DNA of 38,181 nt from an uncultured Cellvibrionales bacterium (GTDB lineage: Bacteria; Pseudomonadota; Gammaproteobacteria; Pseudomonadales; Cellvibrionaceae), in the NCBI GenBank assembly GCA_913020395.1, contig CAJWCA010000004.1, forward strand, positions 1 to 38,181, given 5' to 3'. This document shows positions 28,361 through 37,940 of this stretch, piece after piece. Each line of letters begins with the position of its first letter. The stretch's first letter is position 1. The notes under the pieces were generated by a model, which saw only the letters and a list, made by a program, of their open reading frames with translations, did no database searches and was not told where the DNA came from. A program made the position numbers and the translations under genes.

Positions 28361-29569
28361 TCAGATCGACACTTGTTTCCAAGGTGCCTCTTTAAGTTCC
28401 CAGTTCAGCCATTCCATAAATTTCTCAGAGGGCATGGGTCGACCAAAATAATAACCCTGCCCCACATCACAGCCAATGGCCGCCACGAGCGATGCTTCCT
28501 CCTCATCCTCGATGCCTTCCGCAACCGACACAATGCCCATTTGTTTTGACAGGTTGATTGCCAGCTCAAATATCTTTTTTGCCCGCTCTTCCGCTCGCAG
28601 GCGACTGGTGAACTCCCGGTCAACCTTGAGCTCATTAAAGGGGACCTTCGAAAAGGTCTCCAGAGAAGAATAACCTGTACCAAAATCGTCAATCGAAAGG
28701 CTGAACCCCTTTATTCGTACTCTCGACATGATCATCAGGCTCTGAGCACTGAAGTTCAGACCATGGGACTCCGTTATCTCTAGAATAACTTTCGAGGGTG
28801 AGATGTCGTATTGTTTGGCCAGCGTGCTGATAAAGTCGGGAAACAGCTCATTGCGAATACAATAAGCTGAAATATTGATAGAAATGGTTAAATCCGGGCG
28901 CCCAAACGCTTTATAAGCCTTAAATGAGTGATTAAAGAGATATTCGTTAAACACCTCAATCAGAGAACAGTTTTCCAACTCATTAACAAATCGATCTGGT
29001 GTAATCACACCCTGCTCTGGATGATCAATTCTGGCGAGCACCTCTACGCCACAGACATTGCGGGTATTCAAGTCGATCTGAGGTTGAAACACACACTGCA
29101 GGTGCCCCGCCTCAACCAGGCGAATCACCTCACCGGGCCGCAGGTTCTCCACTTTTTCCCGGGGTGCCGCAGGCTGCTGCCCTTCAAGCTGCTGCTGGCG
29201 ATCTGCCGCATCCTGAATCAAAGAGGAGAGCTCATCGACGCTAAAGGGTTTGGCAATCGTGCTGACAATATTCAGACCACGCATTTTGCCTGCATATTGG
29301 GCGGTACTGAGAATGGAGGCGTGCTCTCCAGACATGAGAATAACCGGCACATTGAGGCACATTCCTGTCATGATGCCGATCGCCTGTGGACCATCAATGC
29401 CCTGCAGGTCCAACTCCATAAATATACAGTCGTAATCGCCTAAACTAATTTCAGCGATAGCCTTCTCAAAGGACAAAAAACAAGTCGCTTTTAGGCCAAG
29501 GTCACCACACAGTGTGCTTATTAGCTCACAAAACCCCTGGTTTCCATCGATTACAAGAATTCCCTTCAT
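28361..29569 (-). CDS. Response-regulator-like receiver + EAL domain protein
   Basis: Degenerate REC (ILVIDGNQ...DCIFMELDLQGIDG...VILMSGE...TIAKPF) and EAL domain (CVFQPQIDLNTRNVCGVEVLAR, EITES, IDDFGTGYSS, LKVDREF, AEGIED, GQGYYFGRP). Start at 29569 places AGGAG 9 nt upstream; the listed start is 29578. Confidence 0.9.
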   Translation of the reverse strand: MKGILVIDGNQGFCELISTLCGDLGLKATCFLSFEKAIAEISLGDYDCIFMELDLQGIDGPQAIGIMTGMCLNVPVILMSGEHASILSTAQYAGKMRGLNIVSTIAKPFSVDELSSLIQDAADRQQQLEGQQPAAPREKVENLRPGEVIRLVEAGHLQCVFQPQIDLNTRNVCGVEVLARIDHPEQGVITPDRFVNELENCSLIEVFNEYLFNHSFKAYKAFGRPDLTISINISAYCIRNELFPDFISTLAKQYDISPSKVILEITESHGLNFSAQSLMIMSRVRIKGFSLSIDDFGTGYSSLETFSKVPFNELKVDREFTSRLRAEERAKKIFELAINLSKQMGIVSVAEGIEDEEEASLVAAIGCDVGQGYYFGRPMPSEKFMEWLNWELKEAPWKQVSI

Positions 29570-29855
29570 TAAGTACATCTCCTGAAAACACCGACACCCC
29601 CTGAGTATAGAACGTCGGTGGAAGTGGCTAGGAACAAAATGCTATAAAGAACACACTCAAATACCCTCTGCCGTAGGCCAGAAAACCATAAATCTTGAAG
29701 GGGCTTTTAATAGTGGCCAGCTGGATCGAGCTGTCTAAACCCTCGGTTTGGAGGGTCAATTCTTGTCATTTTTTTCTAACTACTTTATTGTGCAGGGTGT
29801 TGGCACCCTGAAGAATCACCCTTCAATTAACCCAGTCACCCTCACTGACCCGCTT

Positions 29856-31715
29856 ATGGCTCTCAAATTACTGATCGGTTTTACCTGCTTGCTGATTTTC
29901 AACCAGAGCAATGCCGACGTCGCCACATCGCTCCGGGACATGGAACCTTCAATCTATACCAATGCTCAGCAAAGCCTGGACGATTTAGCCGTGTTGGAAA
30001 AAGACCTCGCCAATGCTCCGCCAGACAACAAAATCTGGTTTCATATACGCAAGGCGCAAGCGGAATTTCTGTTACTGCTGTTTGACCCAATGGCCAACTC
30101 ACTCTCAAAGGCCAATGCGCTGCTAACACCAGACAGCGATGAAGAGCTGAAGGTGCTTTTACTCTTTCTCAAGGGTCTTCACGCACAGAGCCAGGACTCC
30201 TTAACAATCGCCAAGGTGCGCTTTGTTGATGCACAGCGAAAAGCTGCAGCAGCAAACCTGGACCGCCTGGCGCTGCATTCAGCCGCGCAACTGGCATACA
30301 CCTATACAGTGCAAGACGACCACGAAAATGCACTTTTTGTTAATAATGACGCACACTTGAAAGCCCTGAGTAGTGGCGATCATTTCATGATTGCCAAAAC
30401 TAATTATGTCTATGGCGCCACCTTCCTCCAACTGAACCAATTCCAGCAATCCATCGACTACAACATTAAGGCGCTCGAGTTGTTCGAAACACTTGGGTAC
30501 CAACACCATATTTCTGAGGCCCTTCTCGGTATCGCAGCAGCTTATCGTTACTGGGGTAAATTTGATGAGGCCCTTAACTATTACTCCCGCTATCTAAAGT
30601 CCCTCATGTTTATTAAGAGCGAGGAGAGCAAATACCATGCCTATCATGGCATTGCCTCCACGCTGGCCGAAATGGGTAAATGTGCCGAGGCGCTCACTGC
30701 CATCGACCGCGCATTGTCAGCAAAATCACAACAGCTGGGGTGGGATGCCGAACTCTACAAGAAGCAGGCCTTATGTCACGTTGAACTGGGTAATACCGTT
30801 TCGGCAGACACATCCTTTAAATTGGCCCAAACACTCTATGAGATACTGCCAGACCTCAAAGGCACCGTCTGGGAGATAGAAATGCTCCGAGTAGAGGCGG
30901 AGGTTGAAAAGTCTAAAGGGCACCATAAAAAGGCGCTCGCATTGCTCACGGGGTACTACGAACAAACCATAAAACTGGAAGAAAAAAACCATTCTGGTCA
31001 ACTCCTGCGAGCAAGAGAGGCCCTCGAGAGCCAACGAAAAGACCTTGAAATTCAGCTATTGAAAGGTCAGCAGGAAACACAACGCCTTTTACTCGCGAGC
31101 GAAGATCGCGAAGGTTTTCACAAAAAAGTCATCGCATCCCTTTCTGCTGTTGCTCTTCTGCTCATCGGCTTATTAACGATTTCAGGATATCGAAACAACC
31201 GCCGCCTCCATGCGGCTTCGATTGCCGACGATCTATCTGGTCTTTACAATCGGCGCCATACCTTTGAGAGCCTTGAAGAAAAAATAAAATCAGGGAAAGA
31301 GACGTCAAGCCCATTATCCACACTCCTGGTCGATGTGGATGACCTTAAAGTTATTAACGATCTATACGGCTTTAACTCCGGCGACTCTGTCATTCACAGT
31401 GTGTCAAAGCTCTGCGCCGATTCAACCAGAGAATACGACATATTAGGCAGAACGTGCGGAGGAGAATTCTTATTTATTCTTCCCGACACCAGTCCGGATG
31501 ACAGCGAAAAATTAGCCCTGCAATTATTGGATACCATCAAGAAGAAGATTTTCATACTGCCCTCCGGGAAGACGATCAACATCACTGTCAGCATGGGAGT
31601 TTGCCACCAAAAAAATCCAGTGCTATCGGCAGGCGAGCTCTATCGCAGAGCCGACATAGCGCTTGCCCTATCCAAAGCGCAGGGAAAAAATAGACTTAAT
31701 ATCGCTGAGGGTTAG
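29856..31715 (+). CDS. TPR-repeat membrane protein with degenerate GGDEF domain
   Basis: Signal peptide after ATG 29856; TPR-like repeats; TM (KVIASLSAVALLLIGLLTISGY); GGDEF-type domain (DDLSGLYNRRH, LLVDVDDLKVINDLYGFNSGD, REYDILGRTCGGEFLFILPDT). Confidence 0.88.
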   Translation: MALKLLIGFTCLLIFNQSNADVATSLRDMEPSIYTNAQQSLDDLAVLEKDLANAPPDNKIWFHIRKAQAEFLLLLFDPMANSLSKANALLTPDSDEELKVLLLFLKGLHAQSQDSLTIAKVRFVDAQRKAAAANLDRLALHSAAQLAYTYTVQDDHENALFVNNDAHLKALSSGDHFMIAKTNYVYGATFLQLNQFQQSIDYNIKALELFETLGYQHHISEALLGIAAAYRYWGKFDEALNYYSRYLKSLMFIKSEESKYHAYHGIASTLAEMGKCAEALTAIDRALSAKSQQLGWDAELYKKQALCHVELGNTVSADTSFKLAQTLYEILPDLKGTVWEIEMLRVEAEVEKSKGHHKKALALLTGYYEQTIKLEEKNHSGQLLRAREALESQRKDLEIQLLKGQQETQRLLLASEDREGFHKKVIASLSAVALLLIGLLTISGYRNNRRLHAASIADDLSGLYNRRHTFESLEEKIKSGKETSSPLSTLLVDVDDLKVINDLYGFNSGDSVIHSVSKLCADSTREYDILGRTCGGEFLFILPDTSPDDSEKLALQLLDTIKKKIFILPSGKTINITVSMGVCHQKNPVLSAGELYRRADIALALSKAQGKNRLNIAEG

Positions 31716-31734
31716 AGGGGGTATAGACCGGAAG

Positions 31735-32829
31735 TTACGTCAACTCACTCTCCTTTGCCTGCTTTATTGCCTGTGCCCACAAGGTCTTAATCATCGACTC
31801 AGACAAGCCTTTGTCTTTCAGTAATTCTAAGGACTCCTGCTCATCCCGGGCGCCCTGGCTACACAACAACGCTGCTGTTCCCACCAACCGGCCATAATAA
31901 AGTGTTCGCGCTAGACTCCCCATTTTATTCACCGACGTTTTTTTTCTGGTCTGCTGTAAGGCCAGCAAAACGTCTTCGCCCAGTTTCCAATCCGTGGCTA
32001 TAAACTTGCTCACCTCTAAAGAGTGCGACTCAAAAACTTTAACGAGAAACAGTGGACTGAGTTCCGCATTAGAATGGGAACGTTGGAAATCCGCCGCCAG
32101 TCGAAGCAGCACGGTGTAGGAAATACTGGTCAACAGACTAAAAAAATGCGCAGAGAAACTATCATAACTGCCCGTAGATTCGGCATAATGCTTCGATGCT
32201 TCGGCCGCCAACACAGCCTGCGACCAATAGAAACGCGAGAAATCTTTAAATGCCCCTTCTGGCACATAAAATACAGGGTGCATGATTGTGGCGCTCATCA
32301 GCGATCTCAAACCCTGCTCGCCCAACAGCACAACCGCTCTTTCGATACTGTCAACCGCCTTAACGCCACTGCGATAATAGGAGCTATTTGCCATTTTTAT
32401 GACATTGCCGGTTAACACTGGATCTTGGCTCAGCACATTGGTCAGGTCTTTAACGCTGCTCTTATCGTCACGCATAATTCGCAACAACTGTGGCAGCAGC
32501 TGCGGCCTTCGCGGGAAATACTTTTCATTCTTAACGGACCTCGGTAATTCCTTTGCAATATTTTTTATGAGGGCCACCTGATTAGACGTCAATGGTTGCT
32601 GGAAATTTATCTCACCCAGTGCCAGTTGATACATCGCAATTTTTAAAGCCGTTGAGCGCTGGCACTGGAATACAATATCCTGACCGGAAGAGGTCTTTTC
32701 ATCTCGTTCGTTTTTCTTGTTATTGTTAGTTGGCACCTCCTTCTTTTGACGTTTTAGAATAAACACGCCTAAAGCAAACACTCCGAGAATGCCCCCTGCC
32801 AGTACTCCCCATTCACTTACCGTATTCAA
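31735..32829 (-). CDS. HDOD-domain protein with N-terminal TM helix
   Basis: LPQLLRIMRDDKSSVKDLTNVLSQDPVLTGNVIKMANSSYYRSGVKAVDSIERAVVLLGEQGLRSLMSATIMHPVF. Confidence 0.88.
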   Translation of the reverse strand: MNTVSEWGVLAGGILGVFALGVFILKRQKKEVPTNNNKKNERDEKTSSGQDIVFQCQRSTALKIAMYQLALGEINFQQPLTSNQVALIKNIAKELPRSVKNEKYFPRRPQLLPQLLRIMRDDKSSVKDLTNVLSQDPVLTGNVIKMANSSYYRSGVKAVDSIERAVVLLGEQGLRSLMSATIMHPVFYVPEGAFKDFSRFYWSQAVLAAEASKHYAESTGSYDSFSAHFFSLLTSISYTVLLRLAADFQRSHSNAELSPLFLVKVFESHSLEVSKFIATDWKLGEDVLLALQQTRKKTSVNKMGSLARTLYYGRLVGTAALLCSQGARDEQESLELLKDKGLSESMIKTLWAQAIKQAKESELT

Positions 32830-32874
32830 CCGCTGTCCTCCTTAACTTTTTTGATAATTTACCCAATGGCTACA

Positions 32875-34260
32875 TCAAAACGTTAGCGCAATCCTTACAC
32901 CTTTATTTTCAACAGACGTTCTGTCGCTGGCACTGAGCGACACTGACCCTCCGTGCGCGATCATCACCTGCCGTGTCAACGCCAAACCCACCCCAGAACC
33001 TTCCCTCTTGGTGGTAAAGAAGGGAACAAAGACTTTTTCAAGTATCTCCTCTGAGACCCCCGGGCCATTATCCACCACTTCCATCACAACATGACCTCGC
33101 CGATTTATCCGGGCACTCACCTTCACCTCAGCATCTATGCGCCCAGCAAGTGCCTGTTCCGAATTTCGCAGCAAATTGATCAACACCTGTTCTATCATGT
33201 CCCCGTCGACTTCCAGGCTTAACGTCTCCGGCTCAACCATCGTTGACAGGGTAATTCCCTGTGTCTGCCAATCCGCCGACACCAGACGGGAGACGCGGGA
33301 AAAAACTTCATCAATTTTCACAAGGCCTTTTTGGGGCGCGGGCAAACGAGTCAATCTACGGTAGCTCTGCACAAAGTTCATTAAACTGTCAGAGCGGCGG
33401 GCCACCGTATCGACCGCACTTTTTATATCAGTCAGCTCCTCCAACACCTGCTCAACACCTTCAGTTCCCTTTAGCGCCTCTACCTGCTTCGTCGCGTCTT
33501 CAACCAGGTCGGTAGTTGTTTTTGCCAGGGACGCCACCGGCGTAATACTATTCATAATCTCGTGGGTCAGTACACGAACCAAGTCCTGCCAGGCCTTGAG
33601 TTGTGCTCCGTCGAGTTCGCTCTGTATGTCCTGAAGGCTGATCAGCTTCTCTACTTGATGACCAAGCGTTATATTGGTGGACGCGACCGACAAACGTTTT
33701 TCAACATCGTCAACAACAAACGTCACCAAGTGTCGATCACCGGGAGACAGGCTTCCAATGTCATGTTTAAAATCCTGGCCAAACTGACCCAGATCTTCTA
33801 GATGGCCAACCTGCGTATTGCCAAATAAACGTCTAGCGGCATTGTTGTGGATATTTATCTCGCCATCATTCTGCAGCGACACCAGCGGTACTGGCACATG
33901 TTCAACCAGCGCTTTCAGGTGCCTGAGTTCCTGTTCCTGCTCTTGCCTGGACAAACGGAATCGCTCCATAATCTCCGATAAGGTCGACCCCAATTCATCA
34001 AATCCTGCACCCTCATTTTTCATTTGAAAACGTTGGCTAAAATCGGCGTAACGAGCCGCTTCAAAAAAGCGCGTCAGTTCCGCATTGGTTTTACTCACAA
34101 AACGTAATGCTTCAATGAGTTGTACGACAACCGCCAGTAAAACTATTAAAGAGAGTGTTGGATACGATCGCTGGCTGCTGATCCATACCAACGCCAATAA
34201 CGAAACCCCTAAAAGAACCACCCTCAGGGAGATATAAAAGGCAAAGCGCTTAAAGCCCAT
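32875..34260 (-). CDS. Sensor histidine kinase (NtrY/AtoS-like) with HAMP/PAS-like region
   Basis: WQDLVRVLTHEIMNSITPVASL (H box), LINLLRNSEQAL (N), VVDNGPGVSEEILEKVFVPFFTTKREGSGVGLALTRQVMIAHGGSVSL. Confidence 0.93.
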   Translation of the reverse strand: MGFKRFAFYISLRVVLLGVSLLALVWISSQRSYPTLSLIVLLAVVVQLIEALRFVSKTNAELTRFFEAARYADFSQRFQMKNEGAGFDELGSTLSEIMERFRLSRQEQEQELRHLKALVEHVPVPLVSLQNDGEINIHNNAARRLFGNTQVGHLEDLGQFGQDFKHDIGSLSPGDRHLVTFVVDDVEKRLSVASTNITLGHQVEKLISLQDIQSELDGAQLKAWQDLVRVLTHEIMNSITPVASLAKTTTDLVEDATKQVEALKGTEGVEQVLEELTDIKSAVDTVARRSDSLMNFVQSYRRLTRLPAPQKGLVKIDEVFSRVSRLVSADWQTQGITLSTMVEPETLSLEVDGDMIEQVLINLLRNSEQALAGRIDAEVKVSARINRRGHVVMEVVDNGPGVSEEILEKVFVPFFTTKREGSGVGLALTRQVMIAHGGSVSLSASDRTSVENKGVRIALTF

Positions 34261-35662
34261 ATTTTTCCATCCGCCGATAAAGTGCCGCTCGCGTCAAACC
34301 CAGGTCTTTTGCCGCATGGCTAATATTGTAGCGATGTAATTTTAACACTCGTGTAATGGTGCGTTGCTCCATTCTCTCCAGGTTGAAATCAGCAGACTCG
34401 GTTATTGCCCCATCCACTCTATCCTCCTGCGCCGCAGGATAGGTCAACTTAACTTCAGCGGGCGTCAATTGAAGATCAGACACCTCCAGCTGCGGTCCAT
34501 CGGCGAGAATCACCGCTCTTTCAATGGCGTGCCTCAATGCCCTGATATTTCCCGGCCAACTGTATTCACGAGAAGCCTGAAGTGCCATTGGCGACAGGCC
34601 TTTAACCGACTTGCGGTATTTACGGGCATAGAAACCGGCGTAGAATTCTGCAATCTCTTCAATATCGTCAGGTCGATCCTTCAGTGGCGGCAGATGTATC
34701 TCCACGGTATTAAGGCGAAATAACAAATCCTGCCTGAACAGTGTCTCATCCTGCAATTTCTGTCGTGGCACATTAGTGGCGGCAACAACTCTGACATCAA
34801 TGGCAACAGGCGAATTGGCGCCAAGGGGCGTCACTTCCCTTTGCTCTAGAATAGTTAACAATTTGGCCTGCAAGGAAAGCGGAATGTTGCCAATTTCATC
34901 TAAAAACAAGGTGCCGCCATTAGCCGCTTCCAAACGACCCACCCGGTCTTGCTGAGCACCCGTAAACGCCCCTTTTTTGTGACCAAACAATTCCGATTCA
35001 AACAGGGATTCCGACAGGGCACCCAGATCAACGGACATAAAAATCTCTTCGCTGCGCTGACTTTGCCGGTGAACATCGCGGGCGGCCAATTCCTTTCCCG
35101 TGCCGTTTTCACCGAGAATAAGCACATTGGCATCGGTGGGTGCGGCACGTGTGATCATCTCACTCACATCGCGCATTGCCTTGGAACACCCCAAGATTGG
35201 CTGAGCTGAAGCGCCGGAGACCTCTGCCAGTAGTTTATTGCTCTGTTTAAGGTGCTCCGCCTCAGACCGGGTCGCCCTCAATTGAGTTGCAGAGGAGAGC
35301 GTGGCTACGACCTTTTCGTTTTGCCAGGGTTTGGCGACAAAGTCTGTTGCACCATATTTCATCGCCTCGACCGCAATATCCACTCCACCGTGGGCCGTGA
35401 TCATTACCACCACTGCATCGGGGTCAATTGACATGATCTTTTTCAACCAGAAGAAACCCTGCTCGCCCGTGCTTTCGCCAGGCGAAAAATTCATATCCAG
35501 TAAAATCGCATCAAATCGACTGGCGGCCATTAACTCGGGGATCGCCCCGGGCGTTGAACACGTCACGACCTCCGCAAAATGTCGTTTCAGCAATAATTTG
35601 CCCGCCATTAGGATGTCTTCATCGTCATCAACGATGAGTACTCGCCGTTCTTTTTGTGTCAC
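34250..35662 (-). CDS. Sigma-54-dependent response regulator (NtrC family)
   Basis: REC (LIVDDDEDIL..ILLDMNF), AAA+ (GENGTGKELAARDVH, GAFTGAQ sigma-54 loop, GTLFLDEIG), C-terminal Fis HTH (NISHAAKDLGLTRAALYRRMEKYGL). Confidence 0.95.
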   Translation of the reverse strand: MTQKERRVLIVDDDEDILMAGKLLLKRHFAEVVTCSTPGAIPELMAASRFDAILLDMNFSPGESTGEQGFFWLKKIMSIDPDAVVVMITAHGGVDIAVEAMKYGATDFVAKPWQNEKVVATLSSATQLRATRSEAEHLKQSNKLLAEVSGASAQPILGCSKAMRDVSEMITRAAPTDANVLILGENGTGKELAARDVHRQSQRSEEIFMSVDLGALSESLFESELFGHKKGAFTGAQQDRVGRLEAANGGTLFLDEIGNIPLSLQAKLLTILEQREVTPLGANSPVAIDVRVVAATNVPRQKLQDETLFRQDLLFRLNTVEIHLPPLKDRPDDIEEIAEFYAGFYARKYRKSVKGLSPMALQASREYSWPGNIRALRHAIERAVILADGPQLEVSDLQLTPAEVKLTYPAAQEDRVDGAITESADFNLERMEQRTITRVLKLHRYNISHAAKDLGLTRAALYRRMEKYGL

Positions 35663-35689
35663 CGGAATTCCCTGAAGCTATTAAAGAGT

Positions 35690-35751
35690 CTGTTCATTAT
35701 CGTACAGCCTGTGTTCGATTTCGTACACCCTCACTGTTCACTATCGGACAG
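35690..35751. promoter_or_regulatory. Three phased 18-bp repeats, candidate UAS sites for the NtrC-family regulator
   Basis: 35690-35707 CTGTTCATTATCGTACAG; 35711-35728 GTGTTCGATTTCGTACAC; 35734-35751 CTGTTCACTATCGGACAG. Confidence 0.78.
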
Positions 35752-35801
35752 ACCCGAGAAGAAACATTAAAATATACAGCAAAAACAATAACTTACGGTT
35801 G

Positions 35802-35817
35802 TGGCACGGGTTTTGTA
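35802..35817 (+). promoter_or_regulatory. Sigma-54 (-24/-12) promoter TGGCACGGGTTTTGTA
   Basis: TGGCAC-N5-TTGTA; GG and GT separated by 10 bp; one mismatch from the TGGCAC-N5-TTGCA consensus. Confidence 0.75.
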
Positions 35818-35878
35818 ATGTATTTGGCAAGTACGCATTTTAACGGATGAACAATCCACCCAGGCAGAGCAAAAGATA

Positions 35879-37195
35879 ATGGCTAGTATCACCAACCTTG
35901 AAAAAGTGACTGACACTGTTTCCCAGCCTACACAGACACCCGGCATGGATCGAAAAATTGAAAAGCGGGGCATTGGCAAGCGCAACAAGATGATAGTCGG
36001 CGTATTGGGTGCAGCCCTTATTGCCTACCTGACGCTGGGGCAAATGTTCCAGGGACGCAGCATGACCGTCAACGGCCAACGACTGTCTATCGCGACGGTC
36101 AAGGCAGGCACCTTTGAGGACTTCATTCCTCTTCGAGGCCGAGTGGCTCCACTGAAGACCGTTTATCTCGATGCAGTACAAGGTGGCAGAATTGAAGAAA
36201 TATTGCTGGAAGATGGCGCATTGATCACTGTGGGGCAACCCATTATTCGCCTCTCAAATTCCGACCTTCAACTCAGCGTCATGAGCACTGAGTCCCGTGT
36301 TATGGAACAGCTAAATGCGATGCGTGACCAGGAGTTACGCCTGGAACAAAATCGACTGGGACACAAACGGACACTCGTCGACCTGAACTACAACATTCGG
36401 AAACTTAGCAGAGACCTCAGCCGTCAAAAAGAGTTGTTCGACAAAGGCCATATCTCGCTCGCCGAGTACGAAGATTTTGTTGACCAGGTGCAATACTACA
36501 AAGAAACAAGAGATGTCACGCTGGAAAGCCAGTCTTCAGACGAAAAGCTAATGGCCTCTCAACTCCAGTTTTTTCAAAGCAAAACTATCGCGATGGAAGA
36601 AAATCTGGCTTTTGCCCGCAAGAGCCTGGACGAGCTGAATGTGCGCGCCCCAGTCGCTGGCAAGCTCTCGGGTTTTGATCTCGAAATTGGACAAAATATT
36701 ACCCGCGGTACCCGTATCGGCCAGATCGACAACCCCGACTCTTTTAAATTGGTGGCCAATATTGACGAATTTTATCTTGGGCGCGTGGATTTGGAGCAGC
36801 CCGTAGCTTTAACTCACAATGGCAAGCCCTACCTCCTAAATGTCGCAAAAATATATCCCGACGTGAAAAATGGTCAGTTTGAAGTTGATCTTCATTTTAA
36901 TGGCGAGATGCCAACAGGTATTCGTCGCGGTCAGACCATCCAGGCGAAGCTGACCCTGGGAGATGCCAACCAGGCAAGATTGATCCCAAAAGGCAACTTC
37001 CTCCAGGAAACCGGTGGTCAATGGCTGTTTGTGATGAACGCCGAAGGCACAGAGGCGCTACGACGCGAAGTTCGCCTGGGGCGTCGCAACAATGAATTTG
37101 TAGAAGTTTTGGAAGGTTTGGATGCCGGTGAAAAAGTCATTGTGTCCTCATATTCAACGTTCGAAGAAATGGATCGTGTTCAACTTAGCCAATAA
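35879..37195 (+). CDS. Membrane fusion (HlyD/MacA-like) periplasmic adaptor
   Basis: N-terminal TM; FIPLRGRVAPLKTVYLDAVQGGRIEEILLEDGALITVGQPIIRL; coiled coil; VRAPVAGKLSGFDLEIGQNITRGTRIGQID. Confidence 0.88.
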   Translation: MASITNLEKVTDTVSQPTQTPGMDRKIEKRGIGKRNKMIVGVLGAALIAYLTLGQMFQGRSMTVNGQRLSIATVKAGTFEDFIPLRGRVAPLKTVYLDAVQGGRIEEILLEDGALITVGQPIIRLSNSDLQLSVMSTESRVMEQLNAMRDQELRLEQNRLGHKRTLVDLNYNIRKLSRDLSRQKELFDKGHISLAEYEDFVDQVQYYKETRDVTLESQSSDEKLMASQLQFFQSKTIAMEENLAFARKSLDELNVRAPVAGKLSGFDLEIGQNITRGTRIGQIDNPDSFKLVANIDEFYLGRVDLEQPVALTHNGKPYLLNVAKIYPDVKNGQFEVDLHFNGEMPTGIRRGQTIQAKLTLGDANQARLIPKGNFLQETGGQWLFVMNAEGTEALRREVRLGRRNNEFVEVLEGLDAGEKVIVSSYSTFEEMDRVQLSQ

Positions 37196-37231
37196 TTTAT
37201 TAACAGACATAGTTAGATAAAGGAAAACACC

Positions 37232-37915
37232 ATGTTAAAACTACACAACCTGTCCAAAGTTTACCGCACAGACGAAGTGGAAACGGTCGCCCTGAATGAA
37301 GTTAATATCGAAATTGAAAAAGGTGAATTTGTTGCCATCATGGGGCCTTCTGGGTGCGGTAAATCAACATTGCTGAATATCATAGGAATGTTAGATACAC
37401 CCGCAAGCGGCCAGTATCATTTTGGTAATCAGGAAATATCATCGTTAAATGAAAGCAAACTCAGTAAAGTCAGAAAACACAACGTGGGTTTTATTTTCCA
37501 AAGTTTTAATTTAATCGATGAACTATCTGTTGAAGAGAACATTGAACTCGCCCTACTCTACCACGAGATTCCCGCATCGGAACGAAAAGAACGTGTTCGC
37601 AAGGTAATGGACAAAGTGGGCATTGCGCACCGGGCAAAACATATGCCGGGTCAATTGTCGGGCGGACAGCAACAACGCGTGGCGGTCGCCCGCGCCGTAG
37701 TTGGCAATCAATCCCTTATTCTGGCAGACGAACCCACCGGAAACCTGGACAGTGCCCACGGCCAGGAAGTGATGGAAATGTTACAGGCACTGAATGAAGA
37801 GGGCACCACTATTGTTATGGTCACCCACTCCGCCGCCCATGCAGACTACGCCCGTCGCACAATCAATTTATTTGATGGACAGGTAGTTACCGAAAGCCTG
37901 CGCGCAGCGTCCTAA
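37232..37915 (+). CDS. ABC transporter ATP-binding protein (MacB/LolD type)
   Basis: Walker A GPSGCGKST, signature LSGGQQQRVAVARA, Walker B LILADEPTGNLD, H-loop VTHSA. Confidence 0.95.
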   Translation: MLKLHNLSKVYRTDEVETVALNEVNIEIEKGEFVAIMGPSGCGKSTLLNIIGMLDTPASGQYHFGNQEISSLNESKLSKVRKHNVGFIFQSFNLIDELSVEENIELALLYHEIPASERKERVRKVMDKVGIAHRAKHMPGQLSGGQQQRVAVARAVVGNQSLILADEPTGNLDSAHGQEVMEMLQALNEEGTTIVMVTHSAAHADYARRTINLFDGQVVTESLRAAS

Positions 37916-37940
37916 GAAGATCCGAAAGGAGGAGTGAATC

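Noticed and set aside
28928-29443. 171-aa plus-strand ORF
   Set aside because: Antisense to the REC-EAL gene, whose motifs are convincing.
32023-32415. 130-aa plus-strand ORF
   Set aside because: Antisense to the HDOD gene.
35840-36238. 132-aa minus-strand ORF
   Set aside because: Antisense to the start of the adaptor gene and across the sigma-54 leader; no recognisable domain.
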